Positions 24,579 to 34,076 of a stretch of 50,721 bases of DNA are shown piece by piece; position 1 is the first letter of the stretch, and each line of letters opens with the position of its first letter. The position numbers were made by a program, and so were the translations under genes. The notes beneath the pieces are model-generated. The model ran no database searches and was not told the DNA's origin. It saw only the letters and a program-made list of their open reading frames with translations. Source of the stretch: an uncultured Gammaproteobacteria bacterium (GTDB lineage Bacteria; Pseudomonadota; Gammaproteobacteria; GCA-001735895); contig CAMYLU010000023.1 in the NCBI GenBank assembly GCA_947259485.1, positions 1 to 50,721 on the forward strand, in the 5' to 3' direction.

Positions 24579-25667
24579 CTAGTTCAAAGCTGAAAGAATT
24601 TTTTCACCGATCTGGTCGGTTTTCGCCTGACCCCCGAGATCTGCACTGATGACACCTGCCTGCAGGCAATTATTCACGGCGCTTTCAATACGCTGAGCCA
24701 GGTCCTTGCGCTGCATGCTGTATTCAAACAACATCGCGACGCTAAGGATAGCGCCGATCGGATTGGCAATTCCCTGTCCCTCGATGTCGGGTGCCGTGCC
24801 GTGTACCGGCTCATAAATTGCCGGTTTGCCGGAATCCAGTCCCTGTAATGAAGCCGAGGGTAGCATGCCCAGTGATCCTGCATAAGTCGCGACCAGGTCT
24901 GAAGCAATGTCACCGAAAATATTATCGGCGAGCACCACGTCGAACGCGGTTGGACGCTGCATCATTTGGTAAAGCGCGTTATCGGTGTACAGATGTTCAA
25001 GGTCGATATCGGGATAGTCGGTTCCCACTTCGCTGACGATGCGCCGCCACAGGATCCCGCTTTGCATGACGTTTGACTTGTCGATCGATGTGACCTTGCC
25101 GCGCCGGCGTCCCGCGATTTCAAACCCAACGACGGCAAAACGCCTGATTTCTTCGCTGCTATAAAAGTTAGCGTCGTAGGCCTGGAAGCTGCCATCGTCG
25201 AGTTCGTCGATGCCACGCGGCTTGCCATAAGGCAAACCTCCGCATAGTTCCCGCAACACCAGGACGTCTGCGCCCGCAACGACTTCCGGCTTGAACGGGG
25301 TGCGCGCCAGCAGCGACTCGTAGACGCGTGATGGACGCAGGCAGGCGTAGGTCTGGAGTTCTTCGCGCATGCGCATCAGGCCGTCACGTTCGGCCGGGTC
25401 TTCGCTCTGTATCAGCAGCTGGTCCCATTTCGCTCCACCGACCGCACCGATCAACAGCGCATCTGACTGTTTTGCAGCGACAATGGTTTCATCGCGGCAA
25501 AAAGTGCCGTACCTGTCCCAGGCGGCGCCGTGCAGCAAATCCTGTTGAATCTCGGTTTCGATCTGTTCGAGCTGGCAGAGTCTTTCAAAAACTCGCAGCG
25601 CGACCGATACCACTTCGGGCCCGATACCGTCCCCGGGTAGTACCAGTAGTTTGAATGGATCGGCCAT
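24579..25667 (-). CDS. leuB: 3-isopropylmalate dehydrogenase
   Basis: NAD-dependent oxidative decarboxylase of leucine synthesis. The 362 residues carry LPGDGIGPEV, the substrate-binding CLRPSRVYESL and VLRELCGGLPYGKPRG, the catalytic Lys and Asp segments TSIDKSNVMQSG and LADNIFGDIASD, and the NAD site YEPVHGTAPDIEGQGIANP. Some motifs vary from the usual (LRELTGGIYFG, DKANVL), so it is a divergent member and another beta-decarboxylating dehydrogenase cannot be excluded. It stands without leuC or leuD, which usually sit beside it; instead DUF1841 and nth lie upstream and the TPP enzyme nine bases downstream. Confidence 0.85.
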   Translation of the reverse strand: MADPFKLLVLPGDGIGPEVVSVALRVFERLCQLEQIETEIQQDLLHGAAWDRYGTFCRDETIVAAKQSDALLIGAVGGAKWDQLLIQSEDPAERDGLMRMREELQTYACLRPSRVYESLLARTPFKPEVVAGADVLVLRELCGGLPYGKPRGIDELDDGSFQAYDANFYSSEEIRRFAVVGFEIAGRRRGKVTSIDKSNVMQSGILWRRIVSEVGTDYPDIDLEHLYTDNALYQMMQRPTAFDVVLADNIFGDIASDLVATYAGSLGMLPSASLQGLDSGKPAIYEPVHGTAPDIEGQGIANPIGAILSVAMLFEYSMQRKDLAQRIESAVNNCLQAGVISADLGGQAKTDQIGEKILSALN

Positions 25668-25730
25668 GCTTTTAGTCCAGCTCGTCAGGGCGCTAGCTTA
25701 TAGTCGAATCAGCGTCAGGTAAATCCGGTT

Positions 25731-26147
25731 TTACAGCTTTTGCAAACAGTCGAGGTAACCAGCCTCGTCGGGGGCCTGGTTATTGCGCTGGGCGTTCCAA
25801 AGTGCCTGCCCGAGACACTCCATCATGGTGTGCTCGGCTTCATGTTGGCCTTTAGCCGAAACCAGTTTTTGATAGACGACCTTGATCCCCGGGGGGCGAT
25901 CCGTGCCCGCCTGCTCGCGCAACGCGATATGCATTCCCATGTGCAGAAACGGGTTGGTCTGACCCTGGTCTGGAGTAAAGTCCTGTTGCCTGATCTCAGC
26001 GTCGGCCTCAAGCAGCGAGTGGTACTCGGGGTGCGCCTCGATAACGTCGGCGATCAAGGCTTCCATCGGCTCAAGCAACATTTTCTGCTGCATTTTTTGC
26101 CAGACGTCCAGGTAAACCTGGCGCATTTCATCACGTGACTGATACAT
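25731..26147 (-). CDS. DUF1841 family protein
   Basis: The 138-residue soluble protein matches DUF1841, a proteobacterial family of unknown function: YLDVWQKMQQKMLLEPMEAL, the HPEYHSLLE segment and NPFLHMGMHIALREQ, with the trailing EAEHTMMECLGQALW. The two conserved histidine clusters could bind metal, but nothing is known. It starts 11 bases after nth and is the last gene of the tightly packed rsx-nth run; a 63-base gap then precedes leuB. The association nth-DUF1841 looks like an old operon neighbour rather than a functional clue. Confidence 0.85.
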   Translation of the reverse strand: MYQSRDEMRQVYLDVWQKMQQKMLLEPMEALIADVIEAHPEYHSLLEADAEIRQQDFTPDQGQTNPFLHMGMHIALREQAGTDRPPGIKVVYQKLVSAKGQHEAEHTMMECLGQALWNAQRNNQAPDEAGYLDCLQKL

Positions 26148-26158
26148 GCCGAATATTG

Positions 26159-26794
26159 TTACTCAATGTTTTTCTGCCTGAATTCGCAAAGGTCTTCGAT
26201 GATGCAGCTGCCGCATCGCGGTTTGCGCGCAATACAGGTATAGCGTCCGTGCAGGATCAACCAGTGGTGGGCGTCGAGTTTGAACTCGTCGGCAACAAAT
26301 TTAAGTAGTTTCTTTTCCACCACGAGCACGTCTTTGCCGGGTGCGATACCGGTGCGGTTGGAGACCCGGAAAATATGCGTATCGACCGCGATCGTGGGAT
26401 GACCAAAAGCGACGTTTAACACCACGTTGGCAGTTTTGCGCCCGACCCCGGGTAACTTTTCCAGCGCGGCCCGATCTTCGGGCACCTGCGAGTCATATTG
26501 CTCGATCAGGACCTTGCAGGTGGCAATGATGTTTTTAGCCTTGCTATTAAATAACCCGATGGTCTTGATATATCGCTTGATCCCGGCTTCACCTAGCGCC
26601 AGCATTTTTTCCGGGGTATTCGCCACCGGGTACAGCTTCGTGGTGGCCTTGTTGACGCTGACATCGGTTGCCTGTGCCGAGAGCAGTACCGCGATCAATA
26701 GCTCGAAATTTGAACGGTATTCAAGTTCCGAGCGCGGCGCCTTGATATGTTCGCGCAGGCGGGAAAAGATTTCATATCGCTTTTGCGGGTTCAT
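26159..26794 (-). CDS. nth: endonuclease III
   Basis: Base-excision repair DNA glycosylase/AP lyase for oxidised pyrimidines. The 211 residues keep the helix-hairpin-helix [11 protein letters not shown] with catalytic Lys120 and the catalytic Asp138 in VDTHIFRV, at the same positions as in E. coli. The C-terminal [4Fe-4S] cluster uses the four Cys of [17 protein letters not shown], spaced x6, x2, x5. The ATG overlaps the rsxE stop by four bases, so it is translationally coupled to the electron transport operon, an arrangement common in gammaproteobacteria. Confidence 0.97.
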   Translation of the reverse strand: MNPQKRYEIFSRLREHIKAPRSELEYRSNFELLIAVLLSAQATDVSVNKATTKLYPVANTPEKMLALGEAGIKRYIKTIGLFNSKAKNIIATCKVLIEQYDSQVPEDRAALEKLPGVGRKTANVVLNVAFGHPTIAVDTHIFRVSNRTGIAPGKDVLVVEKKLLKFVADEFKLDAHHWLILHGRYTCIARKPRCGSCIIEDLCEFRQKNIE

Positions 26795-27465
26795 ACCGTC
26801 TCGGGTGCCGGCTCAATAATCTCCTGTTTTTCGCGGGGTCGCAAATCCAGCCAGTTCTTGGTAACAATCAGGACCGCCAGTCCGAAGAAGGCTCCCGGCG
26901 GTAATATCGCGAGCAGGAATCCGGGGTAGTCCTGGTTGAATTTGATTGTCAGCGTTTGTGCGCCGTCACCGAACATGAGTTCGGCGTTGGCGAACAGCGT
27001 GCCGAAGCCGATAATCTCGCGTAGCGCCCCGAGCAGTGCCAGCACTACCAGGAACCCGAGCCCCATCATCAGGCCATCGAGCGCGGCAGGGCCCACCGGG
27101 TTGCGGGATGCGAATCCCTCGGCACGGCCGATGATGGCACAGTTGGTGACGATTAGCGGAATGAAAATACCGAGCACCAGGTAAAGATCATAAAACAGGG
27201 CCTGCATCGACAGTTCGATTATCGTCACTACGGACGCGATAATCAGGACAAACACCGGCAATCGAACTTCCTTACGTACGAAGCCACGAATCAACGAAAC
27301 GATCGTGTTCGAAAGTACCAGAGTAATGAGCGTGGCGATACCGAGACCTATGCCGTTGACAACAGTACTGGTTACCGCGAGCAACGGACAAAGTCCGAGC
27401 AACTGCACCAGTGCAACATTGTTGCCCCAGAGTCCGTCACGGGTAATTTCGCGAGAAGTCGTCAT
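26791..27465 (-). CDS. rsxE: Rsx/Rnf electron transport complex subunit E
   Basis: Integral membrane subunit, paralogous to RsxA, of the ion-pumping Rnf complex or the SoxR-reducing Rsx complex. The 224 residues contain about six helices and the conserved [15 protein letters not shown] and [17 protein letters not shown]; the Cys residues in LCPLL and TNCAI bind the intramembrane [2Fe-2S] cluster with those of RsxA. ATG overlaps the rsxG stop by four bases and its own stop overlaps nth. The polar C-terminal tail after the last helix ([15 protein letters not shown]) is short. Confidence 0.95.
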   Translation of the reverse strand: MTTSREITRDGLWGNNVALVQLLGLCPLLAVTSTVVNGIGLGIATLITLVLSNTIVSLIRGFVRKEVRLPVFVLIIASVVTIIELSMQALFYDLYLVLGIFIPLIVTNCAIIGRAEGFASRNPVGPAALDGLMMGLGFLVVLALLGALREIIGFGTLFANAELMFGDGAQTLTIKFNQDYPGFLLAILPPGAFFGLAVLIVTKNWLDLRPREKQEIIEPAPETV

Positions 27466-28085
27466 TGGTTAAAAATCATATCAGCGTTTTGTTGATAGTA
27501 CAGCAGCGTGTTGCGCACTGCTGAAACCACCGCCCGCGGTGTGATGGTGGCGCCGGTAAACTGGTCGAACTCACCGCCGTCACGTTTTACCTGCCAGCCG
27601 GACGGTACCGGGTTGGTCAGCGACTTACCATCGAAACTTTTAATCCATGGTGATTTCCTGATCTCGACTGCGTCACCCAGTCCCGGGGTTTCGGCATGCT
27701 TGACCACGCGGACACCTGCCAGCTTGCCGTTACTGTAGACCCCGACCAGTAAATGTATCTTGCCGTTGTAACCATTGGGCGCGATGCTATTGAATATTGC
27801 CGCGACAGGATCACCAGCAAGGCGGGCGCGGTAGACGATTGAGGCTGTATCAGTGCCGAGCAGGGGGGACGCCGGCAGTTTCAGTATATCCTCTGCAATA
27901 TCGTTATCTAGCTTGTCACTGGGTAACAGCGCGTAAAGATTACGCAACAATACCTGGCGTTCGTTTTCGATAATTGCTTGCCGGGTGCTGTACTCGGTGA
28001 GCGCGACCAGGGTTGTGCCGGCAACAGCGAATAGCCACAGAAATATCCCCGAAATAAGAATCTGCCGCCGGCTGATCGTGCTCAT
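27462..28085 (-). CDS. rsxG: Rsx/Rnf electron transport complex subunit G
   Basis: FMN-bearing subunit with one N-terminal membrane helix (about 8-28) and a periplasmic FMN-binding domain. The covalent flavin motif S/T-G-A-T-x-T is TGATIT at 177-182, with the flavin expected on the last Thr. Start ATG at 28085 gives 207 residues and an ATGA overlap with the rsxD stop; the longer open frame would extend 51 bases into rsxD and lacks support. Conserved HAETPGLGD lies at 130-138. Electrons pass from RsxC through RsxG/RsxD flavins. Confidence 0.95.
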   Translation of the reverse strand: MSTISRRQILISGIFLWLFAVAGTTLVALTEYSTRQAIIENERQVLLRNLYALLPSDKLDNDIAEDILKLPASPLLGTDTASIVYRARLAGDPVAAIFNSIAPNGYNGKIHLLVGVYSNGKLAGVRVVKHAETPGLGDAVEIRKSPWIKSFDGKSLTNPVPSGWQVKRDGGEFDQFTGATITPRAVVSAVRNTLLYYQQNADMIFNQ

Positions 28086-29104
28086 TTTTCGCCATATACC
28101 CGTGGCTGCGTGTAATAGTCGATCAGTGGTACACACATGTTCGCCAGCAACACGGCGAAAGCGAGGCCGTCGGGATAACCACCCCAGACGCGGATGACAT
28201 AGATCAGGCAGCCGATCAGCAGGCCATAGTAAATCCGCCCGCTATCGGTAGTGGCCGCAGTAACCGGGTCGGTAGCTATGAAAAAGGCACCGATTACGGC
28301 CGCGCCGGAGAGCAGGTGAAACAGCGGTGAAGTGTAGGTTTCAGGGTTGACCAGGTAGAACAGCAGGGACATTGCGAGTACGGCACCGAGCAATGCAACC
28401 GGAATATGCCAGCGGATGGTCCGCGTCGCCAGCAGCCACAGTCCACCGATGAACCACCAGAAGGCTATCCATTCCCAGCCCTTGCCGCCATATTCCCCGA
28501 ATACTGGTGACAGTCGAATCTCGCTGACGGTGATGCCCTGCGCAACGGCGGTTTTGACCTGGTCCAGCGGGGTTGCCGAACTCAGCGCATCCCACTGCTG
28601 AATATCGGCACCGCCGAAAGTGTAAGCCAGTGCCTCCTTTAGACTCAGGGTTTCACCGCTCACCGAGTTCGGTAAATACCACGTTGTCATTTCCCGTGGA
28701 AACGAAATTAACAGGACCACGTAACCCACCATGGCAGGGTTGAAAGGATTGAACCCGAGTCCACCGTAGAGATGTTTTCCGGCTACCATGGTGAAACCGA
28801 TACCGACCAGTACCAGCCACCACGGAACGTGCATCGGCAGACACAGCGCGAACAACCAGGCCGCCACTATCGCGCTGAAATCGGCCAGGTGTGGCATCAC
28901 CGGTTTAGCGCGTAATTTCAGGATGCCTGCCTCGAACGCCAGTGCTAACAGCACCGCGAGGCAAATATTAATGATGACACCGGGTCCGAAATACCAGGCA
29001 TATGCGATCGTGCCGGGCAGCAGGGCAATGATGACCTGGATCATCAGGCGTTTGAGTGTGCTGCCCTGGACAACGTAAGGCGACGAGACAATGACGTTGG
29101 TCAA
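28082..29104 (-). CDS. rsxD: Rsx/Rnf electron transport complex subunit D
   Basis: Membrane subunit with covalent FMN, 340 residues and about ten hydrophobic segments. Family marks are GGLGFNPFNPAMVGYVVLL, DPVTAATTDSGRI and the ending GGYPDGLAFAVLLANMCVP with [11 protein letters not shown]. The flavinylation segment reads LSSATPLD at 174-181; the usual SGAT is SSAT, with Thr178 as the expected attachment site. It starts with TTG at 29104, supported by AGGAAG eight bases upstream in the end of rsxC; the rsxC stop is only two bases away. Co-translation with rsxG is by an ATGA overlap. Confidence 0.95.
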   Translation of the reverse strand: MTNVIVSSPYVVQGSTLKRLMIQVIIALLPGTIAYAWYFGPGVIINICLAVLLALAFEAGILKLRAKPVMPHLADFSAIVAAWLFALCLPMHVPWWLVLVGIGFTMVAGKHLYGGLGFNPFNPAMVGYVVLLISFPREMTTWYLPNSVSGETLSLKEALAYTFGGADIQQWDALSSATPLDQVKTAVAQGITVSEIRLSPVFGEYGGKGWEWIAFWWFIGGLWLLATRTIRWHIPVALLGAVLAMSLLFYLVNPETYTSPLFHLLSGAAVIGAFFIATDPVTAATTDSGRIYYGLLIGCLIYVIRVWGGYPDGLAFAVLLANMCVPLIDYYTQPRVYGEK

Positions 29105-29106
29105 AA

Positions 29107-30654
29107 CTAGTCTTCCTGCGCCAGTTTCTTGCGCGCCTTGACCCTGTCCAGCGCGGCCTGAACCGGGTCTGCCATCGATTTTTCGCTGCCGGGACTGGCG
29201 TTTTTCTTTTGCAGCGCCTCGCGTTTCAGCCGTCGACGCTCTTCATCCTGCTGTTTTTTCAACAGCAGTCGCTTTTCGCGAAACTCGAATCTAAGGCGCG
29301 CACGATCGGATTTGAATTGCGCCTTTTGTGCCGCACGAATTTCGCTTTTGGCGGCACGATAGTATTGCACCAGCGGTATCCTGCTCGGGCAAACCGTGGA
29401 ACAGCAACCGCATTCGATACAGTCAAACAGGTGAAATTCCCGGGTGCGCTCGTAGGCTTTGGCACGCGCATGCCAATAGAGTTGTTGGGGTAACAATTGT
29501 GCCGGGCATACCTCGGTGCACTTGCTACAGCGGATACATTCATCGTGGTAGCCCGGCGACTTCGGAATGGTTTCCTCGCGCATTACCATGATGCAGTTAC
29601 TGGCTTTAACAATCGGAACCGCGCTCCCGGAAAGCGCAAACCCCATCATCGATCCACCCATGACCAGGTGTCCACCGGTGCCATGTCGATAGCCCCCGGC
29701 AAGTTCGACCAGGTGGCTGATCGGTGTCCCGAGTCGGGTTTCCCAGTTGCCGGGTTGCGCGATATTGTCACCGCTAATTGTGACCACGCGAGAGATCAGG
29801 GGCTCGTCCTTTTCGAGTGCACGCGTGATGGCCGCACAAGTACCGACATTCTGACACAAAAGACCAACATCAAACGCCAGCTGGCCATGTGGCACCTCTT
29901 TCCCGGTCAGAATCTGGACCAGTTGCTTCTCACCTCCCGAGGGATACATCGTCGGAATCGGAATAATTTCAGTGTCTGGCAGAGGATGCTCGGCCAGCGC
30001 CTTCGCCATGGCCGCGATAGCTTCCGGCTTGTTATCTTCAATCGCGATATATGTGGTTCGTGGTGCCAGGATTCGCTGCAGGTAGCCGCTGCCACGAATC
30101 ACTTCGGCCGCGTTGAAGCGCATCAGGATATCGTCGCAGGTAATATAGGGTTCGCATTCGACCCCGTTGATGATCAAGGTGTCTATACCTTGCACCTTGC
30201 CGCGCGACAGCTTTGGCGAGGTCGGGAAAACCGCGCCGCCGAGTCCGACGATGCCGGCGCCACAAATCAGTTCAATTAATTCACCGGGTGCCAGGTTTTC
30301 AAGGTCGGGCGGGATTGGCTCGATGGCTTTGTCCTCGCCATCGACGTCGATGACGATACAGGTATCCGCTTGTCCCGACGGGTGTGCCACCGGGTAGTTT
30401 TCGATTGCGCGAATCGTCCCCGAGGTCGGCGCGTGTACCGCGGCACAAATCAACGCCGAATCCGAGGCGATTACCTGGCCCTTCAACACGCGATCACCGA
30501 CCGCAGCCCGGGGTTTGTTATGATCACCGATGTGTTGCCTTAACGGCAGGAACAGGCGTTCGGGTAAAGTTGCCTGTAGTAATCCTCGTTGCAGCGACTC
30601 GGCTTTATGTCCGTCGAGCCGCAAGCCACCGTGAAAATGATGTAGCTTAAGCAT
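29107..30654 (-). CDS. rsxC: Rsx/Rnf electron transport complex subunit C
   Basis: Peripheral subunit that takes electrons from NADH or ferredoxin. The 515 residues have an N-terminal barrel-sandwich region, the nucleotide/FMN-binding Rossmann part ([25 protein letters not shown]) and two [4Fe-4S] ferredoxin motifs, [12 protein letters not shown] and [12 protein letters not shown], near residues 375 and 415. The C-terminal tail after about 440 is a short charged coiled coil (Lys, Arg, Glu), much shorter than the long Ala-rich repeat tail of E. coli RsxC (740 residues). Its start overlaps the rsxB stop by eight bases. Confidence 0.95.
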   Translation of the reverse strand: MLKLHHFHGGLRLDGHKAESLQRGLLQATLPERLFLPLRQHIGDHNKPRAAVGDRVLKGQVIASDSALICAAVHAPTSGTIRAIENYPVAHPSGQADTCIVIDVDGEDKAIEPIPPDLENLAPGELIELICGAGIVGLGGAVFPTSPKLSRGKVQGIDTLIINGVECEPYITCDDILMRFNAAEVIRGSGYLQRILAPRTTYIAIEDNKPEAIAAMAKALAEHPLPDTEIIPIPTMYPSGGEKQLVQILTGKEVPHGQLAFDVGLLCQNVGTCAAITRALEKDEPLISRVVTISGDNIAQPGNWETRLGTPISHLVELAGGYRHGTGGHLVMGGSMMGFALSGSAVPIVKASNCIMVMREETIPKSPGYHDECIRCSKCTEVCPAQLLPQQLYWHARAKAYERTREFHLFDCIECGCCSTVCPSRIPLVQYYRAAKSEIRAAQKAQFKSDRARLRFEFREKRLLLKKQQDEERRRLKREALQKKNASPGSEKSMADPVQAALDRVKARKKLAQED

Positions 30655-31207
30655 CCTGTACTAATTCCAGCGGGTCTGACGGTGCCGACCATTTCCAGTC
30701 GTCGATGGATTGCTCGGCGGGAACCATGTCGATGCAATCGACCGGACAGGGGGGCAGGCAGAGTTTGCAGCCCGTGCACTCGTCGGCAATCACCGTGTGC
30801 ATTTGCTTGGCTGCGCCGAGGATGGCGTCGACCGGGCAGGCCTGGATGCAGAGCGTGCAACCAATACATATTTGCTCGTCAATCACCGCCAGCAGTGGAA
30901 TTTCAAGATGCTCACCAAGCTCTGCGTTGAGGTCGAGTACCTCGGTATCGAGCAGGTTGGAGAGTGCAACGATTGTCGCCTGTCCACCCGGGGGGCATTG
31001 ATTGATGGGTGCTTCTCCGTTTGCGATGGCCTCGGCATAGGGTCGGCAACCCGCGTAGGTGCATTGTCCGCATTGAGTCTGCGGCAGCAGTGCGTCGATT
31101 TGATCGACGATCGGATTGCCTTCAACCTTGAAACGTATCGCCGCGTAGCCGAGTATCAGGCCGAATACTCCAGCCATCAGGCTGATGGTTAAAATTGCGA
31201 CAAACAC
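30647..31207 (-). CDS. rsxB: Rsx/Rnf electron transport complex subunit B
   Basis: Membrane-anchored polyferredoxin. The 186 residues start with one hydrophobic helix (about 4-25), then a cluster motif C-x2-C-x4-C (CGQCTYAGC) with a fourth Cys in NQCPPGG, and two bacterial ferredoxin motifs [12 protein letters not shown] and [12 protein letters not shown]. Start is GTG at 31207 with AAGG about eight bases upstream, three bases after the rsxA stop. It relays electrons between RsxC and the membrane subunits. Three clusters are expected from the cysteine count. Confidence 0.96.
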   Translation of the reverse strand: MFVAILTISLMAGVFGLILGYAAIRFKVEGNPIVDQIDALLPQTQCGQCTYAGCRPYAEAIANGEAPINQCPPGGQATIVALSNLLDTEVLDLNAELGEHLEIPLLAVIDEQICIGCTLCIQACPVDAILGAAKQMHTVIADECTGCKLCLPPCPVDCIDMVPAEQSIDDWKWSAPSDPLELVQDA

Positions 31208-31210
31208 GGT

Positions 31211-31792
31211 TTAGACCTTGACCAGGCCGCCGAGCCCCATGAAGGCCAGCGACATCAGTCCCGCGGTAACAAGTCCGATCGCTGAGCCCCTGAACGGGGC
31301 TGGCACATCAGCGACATTGATGCGCTCACGCATGGCTGCGAACAGGATTAATACTAATGAAAAGCCGAGCGCGGCTCCAAAGCCGTAGACTACCGATTCG
31401 AGAAAACTGTTTTGCTCCTGGACATTGATCAGCGCTACGCCCAGCACCGCGCAGTTGGTGGTGATCAGCGGTAAAAAAATACCAAGCACGTTGTAAAGCA
31501 GCGGGCTGGTTTTGTGCACCACCATTTCAGTGAAATTGACGACGGCGGCAATTGCGATAATGAAAGCGATAGTGCGCAGGTACTCGAGATCCAACGGTGA
31601 CAGGATCCAGTTATTGATCAGGTAACTCAGTATTGCCGACAGGGTCAGTACGAAAGTTGTTGCCGCGCTCATACCGATGGCGGTCTCCACTTTGCGTGAG
31701 ACACCCATAAACGGACAAAGACCGAGGAATTTGACCAGCACGATGTTGTTGACAAACACCGTGCCGATTAAAAGTAACAGGTATTCTGACAT
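31211..31792 (-). CDS. rsxA: Rsx/Rnf electron transport complex subunit A
   Basis: First gene of the rsxABCDGE-nth operon. The 193-residue protein has six helices, with [14 protein letters not shown] and [17 protein letters not shown] carrying the Cys residues that, with those of RsxE, hold the intramembrane [2Fe-2S] cluster. The ATG at 31792 has no Shine-Dalgarno; instead a TATAAT lies only six bases upstream, which would place a transcript start at or next to the A of ATG. The complex either pumps sodium or protons while linking NADH and ferredoxin, or keeps SoxR reduced; no soxR is nearby. Confidence 0.96.
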   Translation of the reverse strand: MSEYLLLLIGTVFVNNIVLVKFLGLCPFMGVSRKVETAIGMSAATTFVLTLSAILSYLINNWILSPLDLEYLRTIAFIIAIAAVVNFTEMVVHKTSPLLYNVLGIFLPLITTNCAVLGVALINVQEQNSFLESVVYGFGAALGFSLVLILFAAMRERINVADVPAPFRGSAIGLVTAGLMSLAFMGLGGLVKV

Positions 31793-31798
31793 CGTCGA

Positions 31799-31804
31799 AT
31801 TATA
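31799..31804 (-). promoter_or_regulatory. candidate -10 element of rsxA, very close to the start codon
   Basis: TATAAT on the minus strand at 31804-31799, six bases above the rsxA ATG. The bases where a -35 would lie are only a T-rich stretch (ATTTTT), so the match is one-sided. If used, the transcript would be leaderless or nearly so. Read-through from the FHA gene upstream is an alternative source of transcript. Confidence 0.3.
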
Positions 31805-31869
31805 AGGCCTGGAACTTGCGAAAAATACCGAAATTGCCCGAGGTCTTTATTAAATTGATTAATGCTTGC

Positions 31870-32826
31870 TCAGTCGGCAAACTCGCCTGCTTCAAGATCC
31901 TTGGCCTGCTCGATGAAGCTTTCAATGGTTACTGTTTTTTTCAGGTGCCAGTTTAACGAACTGAGGCTGTTCTGGTATCTCGCGGACGAACTGAAATCGT
32001 CCAGCATGGCCCTCATCTCCGGGCTTTGCAGGATCGAGGGTACCGCGATGGGGCTTGCAATCAGGATGGCCAGTAAAATGCTGCGGTTTCGTTTTAAATG
32101 CGAAATATGGACCAGGTACAGTGCGACTGCGACGGGGATGATCAGCAGGTACCAGCCAAACCGAAACAGCGTGGTCGGCCAGTTCGCGGTGAACAGGTAG
32201 CTCAGTTGGTAGGTAAAAATGGACGCGAAGTAATAAAGCAGGTAAACCAGGCACACCGAGGTGACCAGTTGCCTGATTTCCCATCGATTGACCAGCAGGC
32301 GTTCGAGTATCGATAACGCGAGCACGAAAACGCCAATCGTCAAGATGCTTTCTCGTAACACGTGCTTGAACAATTCGCTCCATTTGAAACTGGTGTAGGA
32401 ATTGAGAAAAAATTCGAGGCCGCCAACAAACAGGCAAATCAGCACAAGTATGACCGCCCAGTAGGCATGCCCGAACAGGTGGCTGCTTTTACCCTTGCCG
32501 GCCAGGGGGCGGGTCGCGGAAACTGCATAATTGCGCGGCAGCAGTTGTGCCTGGATACGACCGATTTCGAGGTTTAACGGTAACTTTTCAGTGACCAGTG
32601 AATCCACCCGCCGGTTGTCGATGCGGGTCGGGTTTACCTTGGTCAGGTTGACCAGTTCAATCGAGTTCTCGCCGTAGCGTATTATTTTAAGGTGATGCGG
32701 TGCAACGGTTGGATCGGATAGAATGATATCGTTATCCAGGGCACGCCCGATCGTGGTTACCTCGGCATCGATTTGTTCATATCGATGCAATCCCCGGGTG
32801 TTGATTTCGAGTATCAGGGCTTCCAT
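31870..32826 (-). CDS. FHA-domain membrane protein, five predicted helices
   Basis: Residues about 1-100 form a forkhead-associated domain: IGRALDNDIILSD at 26-38 with the phosphopeptide-binding Arg28 and Asn32, then VAPHH at 41-45, where the usual Ser of SxxH is Ala42. Five hydrophobic segments follow at about 121-141, 159-178, 188-206, 222-240 and 249-267; basic loops (179-187, 241-249) fit a cytoplasmic FHA domain and a periplasmic C-terminus of about 50 residues. The gene begins within the last 13 bases of the protease gene, with GGAG nine bases above the ATG, so the two are coupled. I know no named family with this layout. A phospho-signal sensor acting on the protease is inference. Confidence 0.82.
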   Translation of the reverse strand: MEALILEINTRGLHRYEQIDAEVTTIGRALDNDIILSDPTVAPHHLKIIRYGENSIELVNLTKVNPTRIDNRRVDSLVTEKLPLNLEIGRIQAQLLPRNYAVSATRPLAGKGKSSHLFGHAYWAVILVLICLFVGGLEFFLNSYTSFKWSELFKHVLRESILTIGVFVLALSILERLLVNRWEIRQLVTSVCLVYLLYYFASIFTYQLSYLFTANWPTTLFRFGWYLLIIPVAVALYLVHISHLKRNRSILLAILIASPIAVPSILQSPEMRAMLDDFSSSARYQNSLSSLNWHLKKTVTIESFIEQAKDLEAGEFAD

Positions 32827-34076
32827 TCGGATTGCTCCAGGAATTTTTGAATCAACGGCAGGGTTGACGCGTAATCAACGCCCGTCATGATCAGGGTAAT
32901 GAAAAAGCCCTGGTTTTTATGACCCATGAGTGCCGCCGTAAAAAGGACATCGCTCATGCCTTTGTATTCGACGTACTCTCTTCGACATAGGTTACCCTTA
33001 AGCTCCTGCGCGGAGACCTCGACATACCAGGTGCGGCAATTGAAATTGCTAACGATGTCACGATCGATTTTTGAGTCGATTTGATCCTTGTTCAGATTTT
33101 CGTAGAGGTTATAAAACTGGATCGCGTTGAGGTCTTCCGACTCCAGCCAGAAATACTCGTAGCTCAGTTCGCCTACGAACTTGTTGTCTTCATCGAGATA
33201 GACATGGTTCTTGTTGGCGCAACGAATCTGGTAACGTTTGTAGCGCACAATGGTGCTGAGTTTGGCGCTATTGTCCCAGCAACGCACGGTTGGCGAGATG
33301 ATGCCAGGCAAGTTGAACTGGCGCAGGTCGAGTTTGGGCCAGTCACTTTCCAGCAATTGCTCAATGTAGCTGGTTTCGTAAGCCAGCACCTGCCGCGCGA
33401 CTTCGAGCTTGAGGTCTTCTTCGGCACTGAATGCATCGGTATTCGATTGCTCGATCAAGTCATTCAAAAATCTTGACGGGACGATAAAACTGATGTCATT
33501 ACGCGCGGTGGCGACGTTGATGCCGATGACTTCACCCTGGTCGTTGAAGGTGGGACCGCCGCTCATGCCCGGATTCAGACTCCCCGAGAACAGGATGCGA
33601 CTATCATCGGTCTGGTTTAAAATTCCGCCGTTGGTGCCAACCGCGATGGTCAAACCCAGGTCCAGCGGATTACCCATCGCGTAAATCGGTGCGCCACGTG
33701 GCGGCAGCGGACTCATCTTGATGGCATCGCCAATGGGCTTGTCGGCACCAAGCAGGGCAAGGTCGCGGGTAACGTCGAGACCCAGCAACTTTAACTCGCC
33801 TTCCTGTCCGTCCTTGCCGACGTAAGAAATGTAAAACAGCTCGGGCTCCAGGATAACCTGGCCGACGACGTGGTAATTGGTCGCGACCTGGCTACCATCG
33901 CCCACGATAAAGCCCGATCCGATGCTGGATTTCTTGCCGGTTTCACGATTGAGCACGCGGACCTGGAATACACGCTCCTGGTTGAGCTGGTAGATTTGCT
34001 TGGAATCGATCGCCTCCGCAGGCGATGCGGCGATGCCCGCGAGCAAAAGGCTGGCTGCAATCAGACGTGAAAACAA
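32814..34076 (-). CDS. secreted trypsin-like serine protease with unassigned C-terminal domain
   Basis: A signal peptide (RLIAASLLLAGIAASP, cleavage after AEA near 22) precedes a trypsin-like domain with the full triad: His69 in ATNYHVV, Asp105 in DVTRDLALL and Ser172 in NPGMSGGP. There is no PDZ domain, unlike DegP/DegS. Residues about 210-420 match nothing I know; they contain four Cys (266, 286, 347, 364), compatible with two disulfides in the periplasm. The start is a TTG at 34076, directly after the metG TAG and in the same frame; it is the only start giving a full signal peptide. It overlaps the FHA membrane protein gene. Substrate unknown; envelope quality control is a guess. Confidence 0.85.
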   Translation of the reverse strand: MFSRLIAASLLLAGIAASPAEAIDSKQIYQLNQERVFQVRVLNRETGKKSSIGSGFIVGDGSQVATNYHVVGQVILEPELFYISYVGKDGQEGELKLLGLDVTRDLALLGADKPIGDAIKMSPLPPRGAPIYAMGNPLDLGLTIAVGTNGGILNQTDDSRILFSGSLNPGMSGGPTFNDQGEVIGINVATARNDISFIVPSRFLNDLIEQSNTDAFSAEEDLKLEVARQVLAYETSYIEQLLESDWPKLDLRQFNLPGIISPTVRCWDNSAKLSTIVRYKRYQIRCANKNHVYLDEDNKFVGELSYEYFWLESEDLNAIQFYNLYENLNKDQIDSKIDRDIVSNFNCRTWYVEVSAQELKGNLCRREYVEYKGMSDVLFTAALMGHKNQGFFITLIMTGVDYASTLPLIQKFLEQSEWKP

